This document shows positions 6,111 through 6,651 of a DNA stretch of 6,651 nucleotides, piece by piece. Numbering within the stretch: position 1 is the first letter of the stretch; every line of letters begins with the position of its first letter. A program made the position numbers and the translations under genes. This DNA is from Anthropogastromicrobium chipingensis_A (GTDB lineage Bacteria; Bacillota; Clostridia; Lachnospirales; Lachnospiraceae): positions 1-6,651 of the forward strand of contig CAVCXB010000169.1 of NCBI GenBank assembly GCA_963605535.1. Reading direction: 5' to 3'. The notes under the pieces are model-generated. The model searched no databases and was not told where the DNA came from. It worked only from the letters and a program-made list of their open reading frames with translations.

Positions 6111-6302
6111 CTAGGGTTCCATTGGCGGAGTTCTAGTACCTGCGTACATCTCAAGGACTTTGGCAGATACATCTGTTCCGGAGCAGCAGAACTCGCGAAC
6201 AAGCAGTCCAACGACCACATTTGCGTTCGCGTTCTCTGAACGATATCAGGTGTTGCTTTGATTCTCTCAGATGGATACTAAGTCGAGTACCCATTTTGGT
6301 AC
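6094..6302 (-). ncRNA. Candidate structured non-coding RNA, raiA-like in size and setting
   Basis: Minus-strand RNA of about 209 nt inferred from pairing. Stems in window coordinates: 6271-6279/6286-6294 (9 bp, hexaloop CGACUU); 6194-6200/6225-6231 (7 bp); 6129-6134/6188-6193 (6 bp, abutting the previous stem, so able to stack); 6137-6143/6163-6169 (7 bp); and the 3' hairpin 6096-6104/6107-6115. GGACT (6155-6159) and AGTCC (6205-6209), in loops of two different stems, can pair as a loop-loop contact. Two stems hold a pair that is G-U on the minus strand but A/C on the plus strand, favouring the minus strand. One weaker stem (6173-6177/6182-6186) argues the other way. A promoter-like sequence at 6309-6337 would start it near 6302. 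Alternatives are a leader controlling the kinase-like gene, or a degenerate palindromic element. The raiA identity is a guess from length, fold complexity and host type. Confidence 0.5.
6096..6115. repeat. CTAG-core hairpin, possible 3' end of the candidate RNA
   Basis: CCTAGAGGC (6096-6104) and GCCTCTAGG (6107-6115) are perfect 9-base arms separated by AA, which in practice gives an 8-bp stem with a tetraloop. On the minus strand only TT follows the stem (GGTTAAG), so termination would be weak or factor-assisted. It closely resembles the hairpin at 6366-6386. Confidence 0.75.
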
Positions 6303-6308
6303 ATCTAC

Positions 6309-6337
6309 ATGATACATCAATTTTGTTTGTAATGCAA
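6309..6337 (-). promoter_or_regulatory. Candidate promoter for the minus-strand structured RNA
   Basis: On the minus strand, TTGCAT (6337-6332) and TATCAT (6314-6309; 5/6 to the -10 consensus) are separated by 17 nt. The predicted first base is about 6302, a G just before the first hairpin region. The -35 box keeps only TTG, so support comes mainly from the -10 box and the position. Confidence 0.4.
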
Positions 6338-6365
6338 GTAAAATTAATTGCATAGTAGGCTTCAT

Positions 6366-6386
6366 CCTAGGGGCAAGCCCACTAGG
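6366..6386. repeat. CTAG-core hairpin downstream of the permease gene
   Basis: CCTAGGGGC (6366-6374) pairs with GCCC-A-CTAGG (6377-6386) around AA, with a single bulged A (6381). An outer stem TAGGC (6356-6360)/GCCTA (6392-6396) brackets it. TTTT (6387-6390) follows on the plus strand; no T-run follows on the minus strand, so it is not a canonical terminator for the permease. It shares the plan CCTAG...GGCAAGCC...CTAGG with 6096-6115, suggesting a repeated element. The rest of the gap, 6397-6445, is AT-rich with only a small AAATC/GATTT dyad (6424-6437). Confidence 0.65.
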
Positions 6387-6445
6387 TTTTCGCCTAAACA
6401 TTTTATAACGCGATAAACCATGTAAATCTTATGATTTTATTCTTT

Positions 6446-6651
6446 TTAAAAGTATCTTGCGAAGATAAACAGCATCGAAATCAGTACAACGATAATTGTT
6501 GCCGGAGCTGCGTACTTACAATACTTGCCCCATCCAATCGGATGACCATTCTTAGAAGCAACCGAAATACCAACTACGTTAGCAGATGCTCCGATCGGAG
6601 TGGCACTTCCTCCGATATCCGTACCGATTGCCAATGCCCAGGAAAGAGTAG
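6446..6651 (-). CDS. ArsB/NhaD/SLC13-type permease, C-terminal fragment cut by the window edge
   Basis: The frame is open from the right edge to a TAA at 6446-6448, giving the last 67 complete codons. The visible part begins TLSWALAIGTDIGG and includes GGSATPIGASANVVG, the conserved re-entrant region of ArsB/NhaD and SLC13-type ion transporters. It ends in a hydrophobic helix (about the last 20 residues, ATIIVVLISMLFIFARYF), as expected for an integral membrane protein with a short tail. A TTG at 6634 could be misread as a start, but the coding match continues upstream of it to the edge, so this is a partial gene. The transported ion or acid (arsenite, Na+/H+, dicarboxylate) cannot be told from this fragment. 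The nearest gene downstream on its strand is the kinase-like gene, 403 bases away. Confidence 0.85.
   Translation of the reverse strand, partial: TLSWALAIGTDIGGSATPIGASANVVGISVASKNGHPIGWGKYCKYAAPATIIVVLISMLFIFARYF

Noticed and set aside
6092..6220. A 42-codon open frame on the minus strand (ATG at 6220, TAA at 6092-6094) in the gap upstream of the kinase-like gene
   Set aside because: There is no ribosome binding site before the ATG, the composition looks arbitrary, and the stretch coincides with dense RNA-type pairing.
6058..6445. A CRISPR array or transposase remnant in the repeat-rich gap
   Set aside because: There are no regularly spaced direct repeats. The two related palindromes are about 270 bases apart, and no transposase-like frame or target duplication is visible.

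Overview
The window looks like a chromosomal segment from a gut- or rumen-type Clostridia, most likely Lachnospiraceae. This rests on the style of the genes (an Rrf2 regulator, signal-less GH115 and CE8 enzymes, a small cytidylate-kinase-like protein), strong AGGAGG-type ribosome binding sites and sigma-A-like promoters. No rRNA or other species-level marker is present, so the family is an inference.

Layout, left to right. (1) 15-419 (+): an Rrf2/IscR-type regulator with three cysteines, ended by a terminator whose stem includes its last codons. (2) 522-4160 (-): a very large GH115-type alpha-glucuronidase, convergent with the regulator. (3) 4161-4377: a divergent promoter region with a strong sigma-A promoter facing right and a weaker candidate facing left. 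(4) 4378-5307 (+): a CE8 pectin methylesterase-type enzyme. (5) 5385-5416: a terminator working in both directions, shared with (6) 5440-6042 (-): a cytidylate-kinase-like P-loop protein. (7) 6058-6445: a 388-base gap with no convincing protein gene but dense inverted repeats. It is best read as a candidate structured RNA of about 209 nt on the minus strand, bracketed by two related CTAG-core palindromes. (8) 6446-6651 (-): the C-terminal end of an ArsB/NhaD/SLC13-type permease that runs off the right edge.

How the parts fit: GH115 and CE8 both lack signal peptides and share a divergent control region. This suggests a small cytoplasmic module for finishing imported plant cell-wall oligosaccharides: removal of (methyl)glucuronic acid side groups from xylo-oligosaccharides, and demethylation of short oligogalacturonides. 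The Rrf2 gene, the kinase-like gene and the permease have no evident tie to that module. The part that known protein families explain least is the 6096-6302 block. It contains a 9-bp hairpin, two further long stems, a possible loop-loop pairing, a promoter-like sequence at the right distance and a 3' hairpin. Its size and clostridial setting recall the raiA-type RNAs, but I cannot confirm that identity from sequence alone.
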